64,000 nt of DNA from Aquimarina sediminis (GTDB lineage Bacteria; Bacteroidota; Bacteroidia; Flavobacteriales; Flavobacteriaceae): positions 155,167 through 219,166 of the forward strand of contig NZ_POYJ01000010.1 in the NCBI RefSeq assembly GCF_002895435.1, read 5' to 3'. Made by a program: the position numbers and the translations under genes. Below, one piece after another: positions 16,167 to 24,913 of this stretch (the stretch's first letter is position 1; every line of letters begins with the position of its first letter). A model generated the notes under the pieces. The model searched no databases. It had not been told where the DNA came from and worked only from the letters and a program-made list of their open reading frames with translations.

Positions 16167-16446
16167 CCAACACGGAAGGTGTCACAGACAACACGGAAGA
16201 CAATCTTCTCTATACGGAAGATGATTTATCCAACACGGAAGATGTCACAGACAACACGGAAGACAATTTTCCCTATACGGAAGATGATTTATCCAACACG
16301 GAAGGTCTCACAGACAACACGGAAGACAATTTTTCCTATGCGGAAGATGATTTATCCAACACGGAAGGTCTCACAGACAACACGGAAGACAATTTTCCCT
16401 ATACGGAAGATGATTTATCCAACACGGAAGGTGTCACAGACAACAT
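16167..16446. repeat. 63-bp tandem repeat (minisatellite) of 21-bp subunits
   Basis: About 4.4 copies of a 63-bp unit begin at 16167, 16230, 16293, 16356 and 16419. Each unit is three diverged 21-bp subunits centred on ACGGAAG, giving 13 subunits in all. Two plus-strand frames stay open through it (heptads such as NTEDNFP/YTEDDLS, or TRKTIFP in the other frame), but neither has an ATG; the openness follows from the 63-bp period being a multiple of 3. It lies between the convergent copper-receptor and thioredoxin-like genes. Confidence 0.9.
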
Positions 16447-16484
16447 TATAACTATCTACTAACTGATCCTCTATCACACTTATA

Positions 16485-17090
16485 TTATGCTAAAGGAGCA
16501 GTTATCATCAACTCTGATACATCTTTTATAATTGATTTTCCTTTATCCTTATTATACCAAATCTGAAGGTTTTTCTTAAAGACCTCATCAATTTTTCCGT
16601 GTTCATTTTTATACGCTGTTACCAATGCTGTAGCAGATTTTGACCGTGAACCCCAAGTATGTAAAACGTTATTATCCTGATCTACAATAATAAGTTTTGG
16701 TATAGACTGGGTTCCATTAGTTAAAAACTGATTCATCAGTTCGATGTTCTCATCTCTAAGCACTATTTTTAAATCTATAAAAGATGTTGTTTCTGCTATT
16801 TTGTTTAAAACAGGAATGGTTTGCGCCCCATCTCCACACCAACTTTCTATTATAATTAACCATGTCTGCTTTTCTTGTATTTTTTTAAAAACATTACGAT
16901 CCTCTTCTGTTAATACAATAGTTTTATCCAATCTCTTCATTCTGCGAGCATTCAACCTCGTAAAATCTATTCGTGTTTCTGATTGTTCTTTTCCGGTGGT
17001 TTGTTCTTTGGCAACCAGTTTTTCGATAAGCTTGCCATATTCATGGTATGTAATTCCCTTATCAATACTGTCTTTTATCAGTGTATCCAT
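16485..17090 (-). CDS. thioredoxin-fold protein with a single active-site cysteine
   Basis: 201 residues. The thioredoxin core begins around TWLIIIESWCGDGAQTIPVL, where the usual CxxC is CGDG, leaving only Cys85. The cis-proline loop is visible as GTQSIPKLIIVDQ. This matches the Thioredoxin_9-type group common in Bacteroidota rather than classical thioredoxins. With one cysteine it cannot cycle a disulfide in the normal way and may work through mixed disulfides or as a binding protein. It is 18 bp downstream of nadB and co-directional, so it is probably the last gene of the nadA-nadB unit. Confidence 0.85.
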   Translation of the reverse strand: MDTLIKDSIDKGITYHEYGKLIEKLVAKEQTTGKEQSETRIDFTRLNARRMKRLDKTIVLTEEDRNVFKKIQEKQTWLIIIESWCGDGAQTIPVLNKIAETTSFIDLKIVLRDENIELMNQFLTNGTQSIPKLIIVDQDNNVLHTWGSRSKSATALVTAYKNEHGKIDEVFKKNLQIWYNKDKGKSIIKDVSELMITAPLA

Positions 17091-17108
17091 TTTATACTTT
17101 TTTTAGTG

Positions 17109-18686
17109 TTATGTATATATTGAAGTCGTATCAACCTGGTTATCTATATTATAATATCCTCCCCGGTTTTCTTTTCTCTCAAGAGATTGATGAATAATTA
17201 AATGTGCTACATTGATCATGTTTCTCAATTCGCATAATGCAGTATTCACTTTTGATGTTCTATACAATTCATCTACCTCGTTATAAACAAGGTTCAAATG
17301 TTCAATTGCCTTGTTTAACCTACTATTGCTACGAACAATACCTACATAATCCCGCATCAAAGCTTGCAGTTGTTTTAGGTTATGCTGTATCAAAATATGT
17401 TCTTTGGGAATACTTGTTCCTTTATCATTCCATTCTGGAATAGTTACCTGAATTGATGGTAACTGATGTTCGGTGTGATAAGTATAAATATTATGCGCAT
17501 ATACCAATGCTTCTAATAAAGAGTTTGATGCTAATCTATTGGCTCCATGCAATCCTGTTCTGGAACATTCACCACAGGCAAATAGGTTTTTAACAGAAGT
17601 TCTTCCATGGGTATCTACTACTATCCCCCCACATAAATAATGCGATGCTGGCACAACAGGAATCCAATCTTTTTCTATATCTATATGATAAGTCAGACAC
17701 TTCTGATAAATATTTGGAAAATGTGATTTGAATTTTTCGATATCCAAATGCGTACAATCCAGAAAAACATGTGTGTTTCCAGATTTTTTGAGCTCACAGT
17801 CTATGCTTTGTGATACAATATCTCTCGAGGCAAGTTCTGCCCTATCATCATAATCCAGCATAAATCTACGCCCTTCCTTATTTCTTAGATACCCACCAAA
17901 ACCTCTAACGGCTTCAGAGATCAAAAATGAAGATCCTTCTTCTGCATCATACAAAGCTGTAGGATGAAATTGGATAAACTCCATATCCCTTATTTTAGCC
18001 TTTGCCCTATATGCCATGGCAACTCCATCTCCTGTAGCAATAACTGGATTGGTAGTATGCCCGTATACATAACCTATACCTCCTGAAGCCAATAGTGTAT
18101 TGTCTGCTTTTATAGTTTTGATATGCCCAGAGTTTTGATCTAGTACATAAGCTCCAAAACAGGTAATGCTATCAGGATTAGTAAGCTGTAAATGATGTTC
18201 TGTAATTAAATCTATGGCAAAGTGATGCGTTAAAATAGTGATATTGGGTAATTGATGCGCACGATGTAGCAGTGCTCTTTCTACTTCATACCCTGTTATA
18301 TCTTTATGATGAACCACCCGATATTCTGAATGCCCTCCTTCTTTACCCAAATCTAGTTTACCCTGATCATTACTATCAAAATTAGCGCCCCAGTCTATTA
18401 ATTCTTTTAATCGTTGGGGACCTTCTTTAATAACAAGCGACACTACTTCTTCATCGCATAATCCATCACCTGCCAATAAAGTATCATCAATATGTTTTTG
18501 AAAGGAATCTTCCTTGCCATCTAATACTACCGCTACTCCCCCTTGTGCATATTTTGTATTCGATTCATCTTCATTCGCCTTGGTCACTATTGTGACTGTT
18601 CTATCTGCAAATTGTTCTGCTATTTTTACGGCAAACGTCAATCCAGCCACACCAGAACCTATAACCAAATAATTTGTATCCATCAT
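17109..18686 (-). CDS. nadB: L-aspartate oxidase
   Basis: 525 residues. Flavoprotein that oxidises L-aspartate to iminoaspartate, the first step of de novo NAD synthesis; it can use oxygen or fumarate as acceptor. Visible: N-terminal FAD-binding YLVIGSGVAGLTFAVKIAE, the substrate/FAD segment NTKYAQGGVAVVLDG, HPTALYDAEEGSSFLISEAVRG, and GLHGANRLASNSLLEALVYA near the C-terminal part of the FAD domain. Start is ATG 18686 or the adjacent ATG 18683. It lies 8 bp after nadA on the same strand, so they form an operon whose promoter carries a CRP/FNR-type site. Confidence 0.95.
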   Translation of the reverse strand: MMDTNYLVIGSGVAGLTFAVKIAEQFADRTVTIVTKANEDESNTKYAQGGVAVVLDGKEDSFQKHIDDTLLAGDGLCDEEVVSLVIKEGPQRLKELIDWGANFDSNDQGKLDLGKEGGHSEYRVVHHKDITGYEVERALLHRAHQLPNITILTHHFAIDLITEHHLQLTNPDSITCFGAYVLDQNSGHIKTIKADNTLLASGGIGYVYGHTTNPVIATGDGVAMAYRAKAKIRDMEFIQFHPTALYDAEEGSSFLISEAVRGFGGYLRNKEGRRFMLDYDDRAELASRDIVSQSIDCELKKSGNTHVFLDCTHLDIEKFKSHFPNIYQKCLTYHIDIEKDWIPVVPASHYLCGGIVVDTHGRTSVKNLFACGECSRTGLHGANRLASNSLLEALVYAHNIYTYHTEHQLPSIQVTIPEWNDKGTSIPKEHILIQHNLKQLQALMRDYVGIVRSNSRLNKAIEHLNLVYNEVDELYRTSKVNTALCELRNMINVAHLIIHQSLERKENRGGYYNIDNQVDTTSIYT

Positions 18687-18694
18687 AGGGTATA

Positions 18695-19621
18695 TTAATT
18701 GGATAGTTCCAGCATGCGCTGAATAGGGATTAAAGCTTTTTCTCTAATATCAGAATCAACATCAATCTGAGGGCTCTCATTCTTCAGGCAATCATATAGT
18801 TTCTGCAAGGTGTTCACTTTCATATAGCCGCATTCGCTACATGCGCAGGTGTTATCTTCTTCTGCAGGAGCAGGAATGAGGGTTGTATCCGGTACCTCTT
18901 GCTGCATTTTGTGCAAGATCCCTGCCTCTGTAGCGACAATAAATTTTTTCTCAGGATGCGTCTTAACATAATTTATCATGCCCGAAGTAGAACCAATATA
19001 GGTCGCCGTTTTTAAGATGTGTTCTTCTGATTCGGGATGAGCGATAATTACAGCATCAGGATATTCATTATGTAGTGCTAATAGCTTATCTATACAAAAT
19101 GCTTCATGAACTACACAGCTACCATCCCACAATAACATTTCTCTACCGGTTTCTTTCATAATATATTTTCCCAGATTTTTATCCGGTGCAAAAATTATCG
19201 GCTTGTCTTTGGGTATAGACTCCACAATTTTTAGTGCATTTGATGATGTGCATACAATATCTGTCATTGCCTTAATCTCTGCACTACAATTTACATAGGT
19301 AATTACCTTATGGTTTGGATGTTTCTCTACAAATGCTTCGAATAAATCAGGAGGGCAAGAATCTGCAAGTGAACACCCCGCGTTCAAATCAGGAAGCACT
19401 ACTGTCTTTTTAGGATTTAATATTTTTGCGGTTTCTGCCATAAAATGCACTCCTGCAAAAACAATAATATCTGCATCTGTTTCTGCTGCTTTTTGAGACA
19501 ACCCCAAACTATCTCCCACATAATCTGCAATTTCTTGTATCTCTGGTGTTTGATAATAATGAGCCAAAATCACTGCATTTTTTTCTTCTTTAAGCTTTTT
19601 AATTTTTTCTTTTAAACTCAC
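18695..19621 (-). CDS. nadA: quinolinate synthase
   Basis: 308 residues. Condenses iminoaspartate (from NadB) with dihydroxyacetone phosphate to quinolinate, using an oxygen-sensitive [4Fe-4S] cluster. Visible: LAHYYQTPEIQEIADYVGDSLGLS at the N-terminus, VFAGVHFMAETAKILNP, the cluster-type cysteine in DLNAGCSLADSCPPD, and the C-terminal NTCACSECGYMKVNTL. Length is normal for the class. First gene of the nadA-nadB unit; its start codon is 25 bp from a -7 box preceded by a CRP/FNR-type palindrome. Confidence 0.95.
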   Translation of the reverse strand: MSLKEKIKKLKEEKNAVILAHYYQTPEIQEIADYVGDSLGLSQKAAETDADIIVFAGVHFMAETAKILNPKKTVVLPDLNAGCSLADSCPPDLFEAFVEKHPNHKVITYVNCSAEIKAMTDIVCTSSNALKIVESIPKDKPIIFAPDKNLGKYIMKETGREMLLWDGSCVVHEAFCIDKLLALHNEYPDAVIIAHPESEEHILKTATYIGSTSGMINYVKTHPEKKFIVATEAGILHKMQQEVPDTTLIPAPAEEDNTCACSECGYMKVNTLQKLYDCLKNESPQIDVDSDIREKALIPIQRMLELSN

Positions 19622-19645
19622 CTCGATCTTGTATTTTTTTTCTTA

Positions 19646-19690
19646 CAAACATATACGAATCAAGAGGTAATAAATATGACTTAAGTCATA
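19646..19690 (-). promoter_or_regulatory. CRP/FNR-type site and -7 box before nadA
   Basis: On the minus strand TATGTTTG (19653-19646) matches the TAnnTTTG -7 box. Centred exactly 33 bp upstream is a perfect 16-bp palindrome, TATGACTTAAGTCATA (19675-19690), with core TGAC-N4-GTCA. This spacing would place an activator near -41. The site is also 108 bp before the Rrf2 gene on the other strand, but the geometry fits nadA. Confidence 0.75.
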
Positions 19691-19770
19691 ATTCAGAGAA
19701 TTAAAACTTCCTGACTATAAGGTTTCACCATAGAATACCGCTTTAATTAAGGACAAAAACATCTTTTTAT

Positions 19771-19778
19771 TATATTTG
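19771..19778 (+). promoter_or_regulatory. -7 box before the Rrf2 gene
   Basis: TATATTTG matches the Bacteroidota TAnnTTTG -7 element and lies 20 bp before the ATG of the Rrf2-family gene. No good TTTG -33 element was seen at the usual distance. Confidence 0.5.
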
Positions 19779-19798
19779 GTATTTATAAAAGATATTTT

Positions 19799-20251
19799 AT
19801 GTTATCCAACGCTTGCAAGTATGCAATCCGATCTCTACTTTATTTGGCAATACATAGTGATGAGTCAAAAAAAATAGGGGCAAAAAAAATTGCCGAAGAG
19901 TTAGAAACTCCTCAACCTTTTTTAGCCAAATTATTGCGACAACTTGCTACTGCCAAACTTGTTTCTTCTACCAAAGGACCTAATGGTGGTTTTTATCTAA
20001 ATGCAAAAAACAGAAAAAAATCAGTTTGGGATGTTATAAAAAGTATAGATGGCACAGATAAATTTGATCAATGTTTCTTAGGGTTATCCAAATGTGATGA
20101 TAAAAACCCATGTCCTGTACATGCTACTGTTTCTCCTTTTAAGCAAAAGTTGCTAAAAGATTTTAGAGATAAAACTATTGATAACCTTGTAGATAAGATT
20201 AAAGAAAATGGAACAGTCATTTCTTTAAAAGATTTTGACACACTTGACTAA
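19799..20251 (+). CDS. Rrf2-family regulator with three-cysteine cluster
   Basis: 150 residues. Winged-helix start MLSNACKYAIRSLLYLAIHS, recognition region PQPFLAKLLRQLATAKLVSS, wing KGPNGGFYL, then QCFLGLSKCDDKNPCPVH with Cys92, Cys99 and Cys105 (Cx6Cx5C). In Rrf2 proteins such as IscR and NsrR, three cysteines at this place hold an Fe-S cluster that senses cluster status, oxidants or NO. The gene lies between nadA (oxygen-sensitive cluster enzyme) and the acyl-CoA synthetase-ferredoxin operon, 4 kb from nitric oxide reductase genes, so NO or redox sensing is plausible. Exact type cannot be settled from sequence. Confidence 0.88.
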   Translation: MLSNACKYAIRSLLYLAIHSDESKKIGAKKIAEELETPQPFLAKLLRQLATAKLVSSTKGPNGGFYLNAKNRKKSVWDVIKSIDGTDKFDQCFLGLSKCDDKNPCPVHATVSPFKQKLLKDFRDKTIDNLVDKIKENGTVISLKDFDTLD

Positions 20252-20328
20252 TAATATCTTCTCTACCTACCCTCTTTTATAAAACAATACGAGTTTATCC
20301 TTTTCACTTGTAGGTTTCCTACATAACT

Positions 20329-20372
20329 ATGACTTATATCATTAAATAAGTAATAGTCCTACTCTATTTTTA
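20329..20372 (+). promoter_or_regulatory. CRP/FNR-type site and -7 box before the acyl-CoA synthetase operon
   Basis: ATGACTTATATCAT (20329-20342) has the TGAC-N4-ATCA form. Its centre is 33 bp upstream of the centre of TATTTTTA (20365-20372), which matches TAnnTTTG except for the last base. The operon ATG follows 22 bp later. Confidence 0.65.
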
Positions 20373-20394
20373 CCCCCATTATAAAAATAACAGG

Positions 20395-22461
20395 ATGATA
20401 AACGAGCAATTAACAGATCCTAAAAGCATCGTTATTATAGGAGGTTCGAATACAATTAGAAAACCAGGAGGGAAAATTGTAAAAAACTGTATTGATGGAG
20501 GATATAAGGGCGAGCTAAGAATTGTTAATCCCAAAGAACAACAAGTACAGGGCATTACTTCCTACTCTAATGTTATTGATATTCCTGATACCGATCTGGC
20601 TATACTTGCTATTCCTGCAAAATATTGCCTAGAGACCGTTACAGTTTTAGCAAAAGAAAAAAACACTAAAGCATTTATCATTATATCTGCGGGTTTTAGC
20701 GAAACTGATGAAACCGGCGCTTCTATTGAAAAAGAAATTGTTGCCGTTATCAACAGTGTTAATGGTTGTTTAATCGGTCCAAATTGTATTGGAGTACTCA
20801 ATAAAAATTATAAAGGTGTGTTTACTACGCCTATCCCCCAATTCGGTTCAGAAGGATGTGACTTAATCTCTGGATCGGGGGCTACAGCCGTATTTATTAT
20901 GGAAGCAGGAATGTTGTTAGGAGTACAATTTGCTAATGTATACTCTGTAGGTAATGGAGCACAAACAGGGGTAGAAGATGTATTAGAATATATGGATCTT
21001 CATCATAACCCAGAGACAGATGCTTCTATAAAATTATTGTATCTCGAAACTATTAAAGACCCTCAAAAACTACTTAAACATGCTTCTTCATTAATTAGTA
21101 AAGGAGTAAAAATAGCAGCTATCAAAGCAGGAAGTACTGCCGAAGGAAGTAGAGCAGCTTCATCCCATACAGGTGCCATCGCCAGTTCTGATATGACTGT
21201 AAGAGCACTTTTTAAGAAAGCTGGAATCGTATACTGCAGTAGCAGAGAAGAATTGCTAAGCGTAGCTTCAATTTTTAAATATAAAAAACTTAAAGGAAAA
21301 AATATTGCAATCATTACCCATGCTGGTGGATCTGCTGTAATGCTTACTGATGTACTTTCTAAAGGTGGGTTACAAATCCCTGCTATTGATGGTGAAGATG
21401 CCAAAAAACTAGAAAGTTATTTACACCCAGGATCATCAGTGAGTAATCCTATTGACTTTCTGGCCACAGGAACAGCTGAGCAACTAGGAATAATCATCGA
21501 TTATTGCGAGCATAAATTTGATTTTATAGATGCAATGGTTGTTGTTTTTGGAAGTCCTGGCTTGTTTGACGTAGAAAATGTATATGATGTACTAAGTGTA
21601 AAATTAGACGTATGTTCTAAACCTATATTTCCTGTTCTTCCTTCTGTAATTAATGCTCGTAAAGAAATAGAAACGTTTTTATCCAAAGGAAATATTAATT
21701 TCCCGGATGAAGTGGTTCTTGGCAAAGCTTTATCTCAGGTATACAAAACCTCATCACCTTCATCAAACCATATAGAGTTACCTAAAATAAACACTAAAAA
21801 AATACGATCTATAATTGACCGAGCTAACAATGGCTACTTAACACCAGAAGATACTACACAAATCATTGACGCTTCAGGAATTCCCCGATCCAAAGAAATC
21901 ATTGAAAATTCAAAAGAAAATCTTCTTTCCAAAATAAAGCAAATTCCATTCCCTCTAGTAATGAAAGTAGTAGGTCCCTTACACAAATCTGATGCACAAG
22001 GGGTTATTCTTAATGTGAATACCATAGAAGAAGTTACTACGAATTTTGATTCTCTAATGCGTATTAACGATGCTACGGCAGTTATGGTACAACCCATGTT
22101 ATCAGGTTTAGAACTTTTTGTTGGAGTAAAAAAAGAACCTGGGTTTAATCATACTATTTTGTGTGGATTAGGTGGAATTTTTATTGAAATCCTAAATGAT
22201 GTAGCTGCTGGATTAAGTCCCATATCCGAAGTAGAAGCAAAAAAAATGATCACCTCTTTGAGAGGGTATCAATTATTACAAGGCAGTAGAGGAAAAGATG
22301 GAATCAATGAATTTCAATTTATAGAAATTATTCAACGATTATCTGCATTAGTAGAAGCAGCTCCAGAAATTGTAGAAATGGATATCAATCCATTAATCGG
22401 AACAAAAAACGAAATTACTGCTGTAGATGTACGCATCGCAATAGAAAAAACACAAGCATAG
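20395..22461 (+). CDS. ADP-forming acyl-CoA (acetate-CoA) ligase, fused alpha-beta type
   Basis: 688 residues. An N-terminal CoA-binding domain (SIVIIGGSNTIRKPGGKIVKN), a succinyl-CoA-synthetase-like middle part with the phosphorylated histidine in RAASSHTGAIA (His258), and a C-terminal ATP-grasp domain (PFPLVMKVVGPLHKSDAQGV, GLGGIFIEILNDVA, EMDINPLI). These enzymes interconvert acyl-CoA plus ADP and phosphate with acid plus ATP, yielding ATP from acetyl-CoA during fermentation or low-oxygen growth. First gene of an operon with a U32 protein (46 bp later) and ferredoxin. The promoter carries a CRP/FNR-type site, which fits an oxygen-limited role. Confidence 0.9.
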   Translation: MINEQLTDPKSIVIIGGSNTIRKPGGKIVKNCIDGGYKGELRIVNPKEQQVQGITSYSNVIDIPDTDLAILAIPAKYCLETVTVLAKEKNTKAFIIISAGFSETDETGASIEKEIVAVINSVNGCLIGPNCIGVLNKNYKGVFTTPIPQFGSEGCDLISGSGATAVFIMEAGMLLGVQFANVYSVGNGAQTGVEDVLEYMDLHHNPETDASIKLLYLETIKDPQKLLKHASSLISKGVKIAAIKAGSTAEGSRAASSHTGAIASSDMTVRALFKKAGIVYCSSREELLSVASIFKYKKLKGKNIAIITHAGGSAVMLTDVLSKGGLQIPAIDGEDAKKLESYLHPGSSVSNPIDFLATGTAEQLGIIIDYCEHKFDFIDAMVVVFGSPGLFDVENVYDVLSVKLDVCSKPIFPVLPSVINARKEIETFLSKGNINFPDEVVLGKALSQVYKTSSPSSNHIELPKINTKKIRSIIDRANNGYLTPEDTTQIIDASGIPRSKEIIENSKENLLSKIKQIPFPLVMKVVGPLHKSDAQGVILNVNTIEEVTTNFDSLMRINDATAVMVQPMLSGLELFVGVKKEPGFNHTILCGLGGIFIEILNDVAAGLSPISEVEAKKMITSLRGYQLLQGSRGKDGINEFQFIEIIQRLSALVEAAPEIVEMDINPLIGTKNEITAVDVRIAIEKTQA

Positions 22462-22507
22462 ATATACATTATCACCTTATTATCATAAAACTTTCAAGCA
22501 TACTGTT

Positions 22508-23752
22508 ATGACAACATCAGGAAAAATCGAATTAATGGCTCCTGCAGGTAACTTTGAATCCTTGCAAGCAGCAATAGACAATGGCGCTGATTCTATATAT
22601 TTTGGGGTAGAGCAATTAAATATGCGTGCTAGAGCTAGCATCAATTTTACTATTGATGATTTAGCCGAAATTACACGACGATGTGCAGAAAAAAATATTC
22701 GTACCTATCTCACTCTCAATACAATTATCTACGACCATGATCTATCCATCATAAAAACATTACTTAACGCTGCGAAAGAAGCAAATATTACTGCAGTCAT
22801 TGCTATGGATCAGGCGGTTATAGCATATGCCAGACAAATTGATATAGAGATTCATATCTCTACCCAAATTAATATCACCAATATAGAAACGGTTCGTTTT
22901 TATGCCATGTTTGCTGATACAATGGTGATGAGTAGAGAACTTAGCTTACGCCAGGTAAAAAAGATAACTGAGCAAATCGAAAAAGATCAAATCAAAGGAC
23001 CTTCGGGCAATTTGGTAGAGGTTGAAATTTTTGGTCACGGTGCCTTATGTATGGCCGTGTCAGGAAAATGTTATTTAAGCCTTCATTCACATAATTCATC
23101 GGCAAACAGGGGTGCCTGCAAACAAAATTGCAGAAAAAAATACACTGTGATCGATCAGGATTCTGGTTTTGAGATAGAAGTAGACAATGAATATCTGATG
23201 TCTCCAAAAGATCTATGCACACTAGATTTCTTAGATCAGGTAATTGATACCGGTGTCAAAGTATTAAAAATCGAAGGTCGTGGTAGAGCCCCAGAATATG
23301 TAGCTACAGTAATCAAAACCTATAGAGAAGCGATTGATGCCTACTATGAAGAAACCTATACTAAAGAAAAGGTTCTTGATTGGATGGATCAACTAAAAAA
23401 AGTATACAATCGTGGTTTTTGGAGTGGGTATTATTTAGGTCAAAAATTAGGTGAATGGAGCGACGTTGATGGTTCTAAAGCTACTCAAAAGAAAGTTTAT
23501 ATCGGAAAAGGGCAGCACTATTTCCCTAAAAACAAAATTGGGGAATTTAAAATTGAAGCCTATGATTTATCTGTTGGAGACACACTATTGATCACAGGTC
23601 CAACAACTGGTACAAAAGAATTTGTACTTACTGAAATGTTTGTAAACGATGAGCCTCTAGATAAAGCTCAAAAAGGTGATTCCTGTACCATACCTCTGGA
23701 TTTTAGAATTCGATTATCAGACAAACTTTATAAAATTGTAAAGAATCAATAA
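22508..23752 (+). CDS. U32-family protein, probable Fe-S RNA-hydroxylation factor
   Basis: 414 residues. Starts with the TIM-barrel signature KIELMAPAGNFESLQAAIDNGADSIYFG and has the U32 motif EIFGHGALCMAVSGKCYLS, followed by NRGACKQNCRKKY, giving four cysteines as in Fe-S members. Although named peptidases, the studied relatives (TrhP/YegQ, RlhA, UbiU/UbiV) carry out oxygen-independent hydroxylation of tRNA, rRNA or quinones. A menaquinone organism makes the ubiquinone role unlikely, and TrhP-type tRNA 5-hydroxyuridine formation is the best guess. The ferredoxin gene 3 bp downstream could deliver electrons. Confidence 0.85.
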   Translation: MTTSGKIELMAPAGNFESLQAAIDNGADSIYFGVEQLNMRARASINFTIDDLAEITRRCAEKNIRTYLTLNTIIYDHDLSIIKTLLNAAKEANITAVIAMDQAVIAYARQIDIEIHISTQINITNIETVRFYAMFADTMVMSRELSLRQVKKITEQIEKDQIKGPSGNLVEVEIFGHGALCMAVSGKCYLSLHSHNSSANRGACKQNCRKKYTVIDQDSGFEIEVDNEYLMSPKDLCTLDFLDQVIDTGVKVLKIEGRGRAPEYVATVIKTYREAIDAYYEETYTKEKVLDWMDQLKKVYNRGFWSGYYLGQKLGEWSDVDGSKATQKKVYIGKGQHYFPKNKIGEFKIEAYDLSVGDTLLITGPTTGTKEFVLTEMFVNDEPLDKAQKGDSCTIPLDFRIRLSDKLYKIVKNQ

Positions 23753-23755
23753 TAC

Positions 23756-23986
23756 ATGGTAGTAGTAACATTACAACGCAATAAATGTATAGGATGCAAT
23801 TATTGTGTCGAATTGGCTCCAGAGCAGTTTCAGATGTCTAAAAAAGATGGAAAAACAGTCTTATTACATGGGATCGAAAAGAAAGGTTTTTTTACCATCA
23901 AATCATCAGACAATACTATTTTTGATGCTTGTGAACAGGCTACAAAAGCGTGCCCTGTTAACATTATCACTACCAAAATGATCTAG
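23756..23986 (+). CDS. single-cluster 4Fe-4S ferredoxin
   Basis: 76 residues. CIGCNYC gives Cys11, Cys14 and Cys17, and the fourth ligand is Cys66 in KACPVNII; Cys59 is an extra cysteine one helix earlier. This is the pattern of small monocluster ferredoxins. It starts 3 bp after the U32 gene stop, so the pair is translationally close and probably works together as electron donor and Fe-S enzyme. Confidence 0.9.
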   Translation: MVVVTLQRNKCIGCNYCVELAPEQFQMSKKDGKTVLLHGIEKKGFFTIKSSDNTIFDACEQATKACPVNIITTKMI

Positions 23987-24038
23987 CTCCAGTCGGGTCT
24001 TAATTATAACTTCTTCTATAAACACCTCTCAATTCTGA

Positions 24039-24272
24039 TTAGATTATCAATACTACAATTACCAAAACAGACAGGTAACAAAATATAGCCGACTTCCAAA
24101 ATATGTGTGCTTTTTTTAAATCCATAAAATAAAACGACACACCAATAAATTTTAATACAGATAATAACAGAATTACAAAAGGAATACCATTATCTTCCAC
24201 CCCAGAGATTAATCCTGAAATAATAGTTAGGACTATTAAAAGTATATAGGTAATAATTATATGATTTTTCAT
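24039..24272 (-). CDS. oxidase subunit IV-like small membrane protein
   Basis: 77 residues from the ATG at 24272; a TTG at 24305 would add a polar stretch. Three hydrophobic helices with the pattern SVLKFIGVSFYFMDLKKAHIFWK, typical of the prokaryotic cytochrome c oxidase subunit IV / NorF-like family. It follows the subunit III-like gene in the nor gene group, so it most likely belongs to the nitric oxide reductase assembly or stabilising set rather than to an aerobic oxidase. Confidence 0.8.
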   Translation of the reverse strand: MKNHIIITYILLIVLTIISGLISGVEDNGIPFVILLLSVLKFIGVSFYFMDLKKAHIFWKSAIFCYLSVLVIVVLII

Positions 24273-24314
24273 TTGCTGTGTTTTTTTAGAGCTATGGGTT
24301 CTCAATTCATGATG

Positions 24315-24890
24315 TCAAAAAAATAAATAAATAATAGGAAAAATTAATAACCATATCAAATCACACATATGCCAAAACGCAGCACTTGATTCTACATCTT
24401 CAATGCTTGTTTTGTCTTTTACTAATCCAAAATATACAGAGCCTAATATTACTAATCCAACAATAATATGTATGACATGAAATAGGGTAAGAAGCCAGTA
24501 AAATGTAAAAAACAGGTTGTAATTAATAGTTTGCCCTATATCAATTTTTACTTTGTACTCAATGGTTTTTACAATTAAAAACAATACCCCAAATAACATT
24601 GTAGCTAATATTAAGATTTTTGATTTTTGTTTATTACTTTTTTTTAAATAATAAACAGAAATAGCCATACAAAAACCACTCGTTAGTAAAATAATTGTAT
24701 TAACAACTCCATAAACCGGGTTTAACAGCAACCTTGATTCATGAAAAAGCCCCGGTTCTTGCTTACCACAATTTATCATAGCTACTATACCCATTCCAAA
24801 AGTTATTAACTCTAAAAAAATGATAATCCACATAAGAATTCCTCCAGGAGGATAATATATGTTTTTGGTATCAATTTGTCGTACACTCAT
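24315..24890 (-). CDS. oxidase subunit III / NorE-like membrane protein
   Basis: 191 residues with five hydrophobic helices. Motifs typical of heme-copper oxidase subunit III are present (LLTLFHVIHIIVGLVILG and SAAFWHMCDLIWLLIFPIIYLFF near the C-terminus). No oxidase subunit I or II genes are nearby; instead it lies in a row after norD and the DUF438 gene. NorE proteins of denitrifiers have this fold and raise NO reductase activity. Named NorE-like on context. Confidence 0.82.
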   Translation of the reverse strand: MSVRQIDTKNIYYPPGGILMWIIIFLELITFGMGIVAMINCGKQEPGLFHESRLLLNPVYGVVNTIILLTSGFCMAISVYYLKKSNKQKSKILILATMLFGVLFLIVKTIEYKVKIDIGQTINYNLFFTFYWLLTLFHVIHIIVGLVILGSVYFGLVKDKTSIEDVESSAAFWHMCDLIWLLIFPIIYLFF

Positions 24891-24913
24891 GTTTTTTTAC
24901 TGTTTTCTTGACT

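Noticed and set aside
16049..16462. Reading frame through the 63-bp repeats as a 137-residue protein
   Set aside because: It begins with TTG inside the receptor gene, has no ATG, and both this frame and another stay open only because the repeat length is a multiple of three.
22508..23752. Collagenase-type peptidase role for the U32 protein
   Set aside because: The four-cysteine set and the adjacent ferredoxin gene fit Fe-S hydroxylation relatives better than proteolysis.
24039..24890. Aerobic cytochrome c oxidase subunits
   Set aside because: No subunit I or II genes nearby; the genes lie in a row after norD, so NorE/NorF-like roles fit better.
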